Positions 63,159 to 63,292 of a stretch of DNA of 63,292 nucleotides are shown one piece after another. A program made the translations under genes and the position numbers. Source of the stretch: Cytophagales bacterium. Its GTDB lineage: Bacteria > Bacteroidota > Bacteroidia > Cytophagales > Bernardetiaceae. Below the pieces are notes generated by a model. That model ran no database searches. It was not told the origin of the DNA and worked only from the letters and a program-made list of their open reading frames with translations. The stretch covers positions 1 to 63,292 of the forward strand of contig RDZD01000028.1 of the NCBI GenBank assembly GCA_004293815.1. Direction: 5' to 3'. The first letter of the stretch is position 1. The number at the start of each line of letters is the position of its first letter.

Positions 63159-63166
63159 TATATTTG
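63159..63166 (+). promoter_or_regulatory. -7 promoter box of the 63205 gene
   Basis: TATATTTG matches TAnnTTTG, 38 bases before the ATG. The nearest TTTG is 12 bases upstream, so only the -7 box is supported. Confidence 0.4.
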
Positions 63167-63204
63167 TCATCTAGACCATAAGATAAACAGCTATTTTGCT
63201 TTGT

Positions 63205-63292
63205 ATGAATAAAAGAACTTTCCTCAAAACGTCCTTGCTGGCATCTGCTGGCCTAGTCTCACTCTCTAGCGCATGGCCTCAAGTGTCTATAA
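63205..63292 (+). CDS. exported protein, 5' end only (cut by the window edge)
   Basis: Starts at ATG 63205: MNKRTFLKTSLLASAGLVSL then more, an N-terminus with basic residues and a hydrophobic core, resembling a Tat-like or Sec signal peptide (KRTFLK is close to the twin-Arg context but has only one Arg in the core). About 29 residues are visible; the rest is outside the window, so the protein cannot be named. It is divergent from glyQS. Confidence 0.6.
   Translation, partial: MNKRTFLKTSLLASAGLVSLSSAWPQVSI

Noticed and set aside
1..63292. CRISPR arrays, insertion sequences, prophage or integration sites.
   Set aside because: No regular direct repeats, transposase, integrase or tRNA-flanking att repeat was seen in any reading.

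Overview
The window is AT-rich chromosomal DNA from a member of the Bacteroidota, most likely a Cytophagales-type organism; the genus cannot be named from sequence alone. The evidence is the gene content (families largely restricted to the phylum such as DUF4249, DUF5606 and DUF4293; a TonB-dependent receptor and a Bacteroidota-type TonB; alpha2-type glycyl-tRNA synthetase; stand-alone RfaE2) and the promoters. Many genes on both strands are preceded by the Bacteroidota consensus TTTG-N17..22-TAnnTTTG instead of -35/-10 boxes, and most genes lack a Shine-Dalgarno sequence. I saw no insertion sequence, prophage, CRISPR array, tRNA or rRNA. Ordinary housekeeping genes alternate with lineage-specific secreted proteins and lipoproteins.

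Layout. 1-9 kb: a membrane phosphoglycerol-transferase-like sulfatase, a secreted orphan, an L-threonine dehydrogenase/Rieske oxygenase pair, a giant DUF2339 membrane protein with a zinc ribbon, and a methyltransferase. 9-14.5 kb: DoxX-like protein, nucleoside phosphorylase, lipoprotein, DUF4293, secreted orphan, 2-Cys peroxiredoxin. 14.8-19.4 kb: a soluble AAA+/M41 peptidase fusion, rfaE2 and typA. 21.5-26.5 kb: an iron-type uptake operon (imelysin lipoprotein, HTTM membrane protein, TonB-dependent receptor). 26.6-34.8 kb: hydroxybutyrate dehydrogenase, small proteins, GT9 plus a PAAR-like spike protein, GT2-ruvC, engB-DUF5606, an ECF sigma factor. 34.8-37 kb: a gene-free stretch with a candidate small RNA, then tonB and a DUF protein. 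37-44 kb: a stand-alone PD-(D/E)XK protein with topA, SPOR and Hpt proteins, an AI-2E family exporter. 44-50 kb: SprT-like protease, a membrane-tethered PD-(D/E)XK protein, a DUF4249 lipoprotein, and a Dna2-like nuclease-helicase. 50-63 kb: recN, paaZ, a peptidoglycan-binding protein, a gp25-type baseplate protein, a sugar epimerase, a SPOR protein, a 2-oxoglutarate oxygenase, a second DUF4249 lipoprotein, cobT, glyQS and the start of a Tat/Sec-exported protein.

How the parts relate. Genome maintenance is well represented (ruvC, recN, topA, Dna2-like enzyme, two HsdR_N-type nuclease domains). Envelope and uptake functions form another theme: TonB and its receptor operon, SPOR proteins, lipoproteins, rfaE2 and glycosyltransferases. 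Two contractile-injection parts (PAAR-like tip, gp25 baseplate) lie 25 kb apart without sheath or tube genes, so the rest of that machine must lie elsewhere if it is functional. The most unusual items are the ClpB-D2-like AAA+ module fused to an FtsH-type M41 peptidase without membrane anchor, the twin PD-(D/E)XK proteins with identical active-site spacing, and a candidate ~108-nt structured RNA with its own promoter and terminator.
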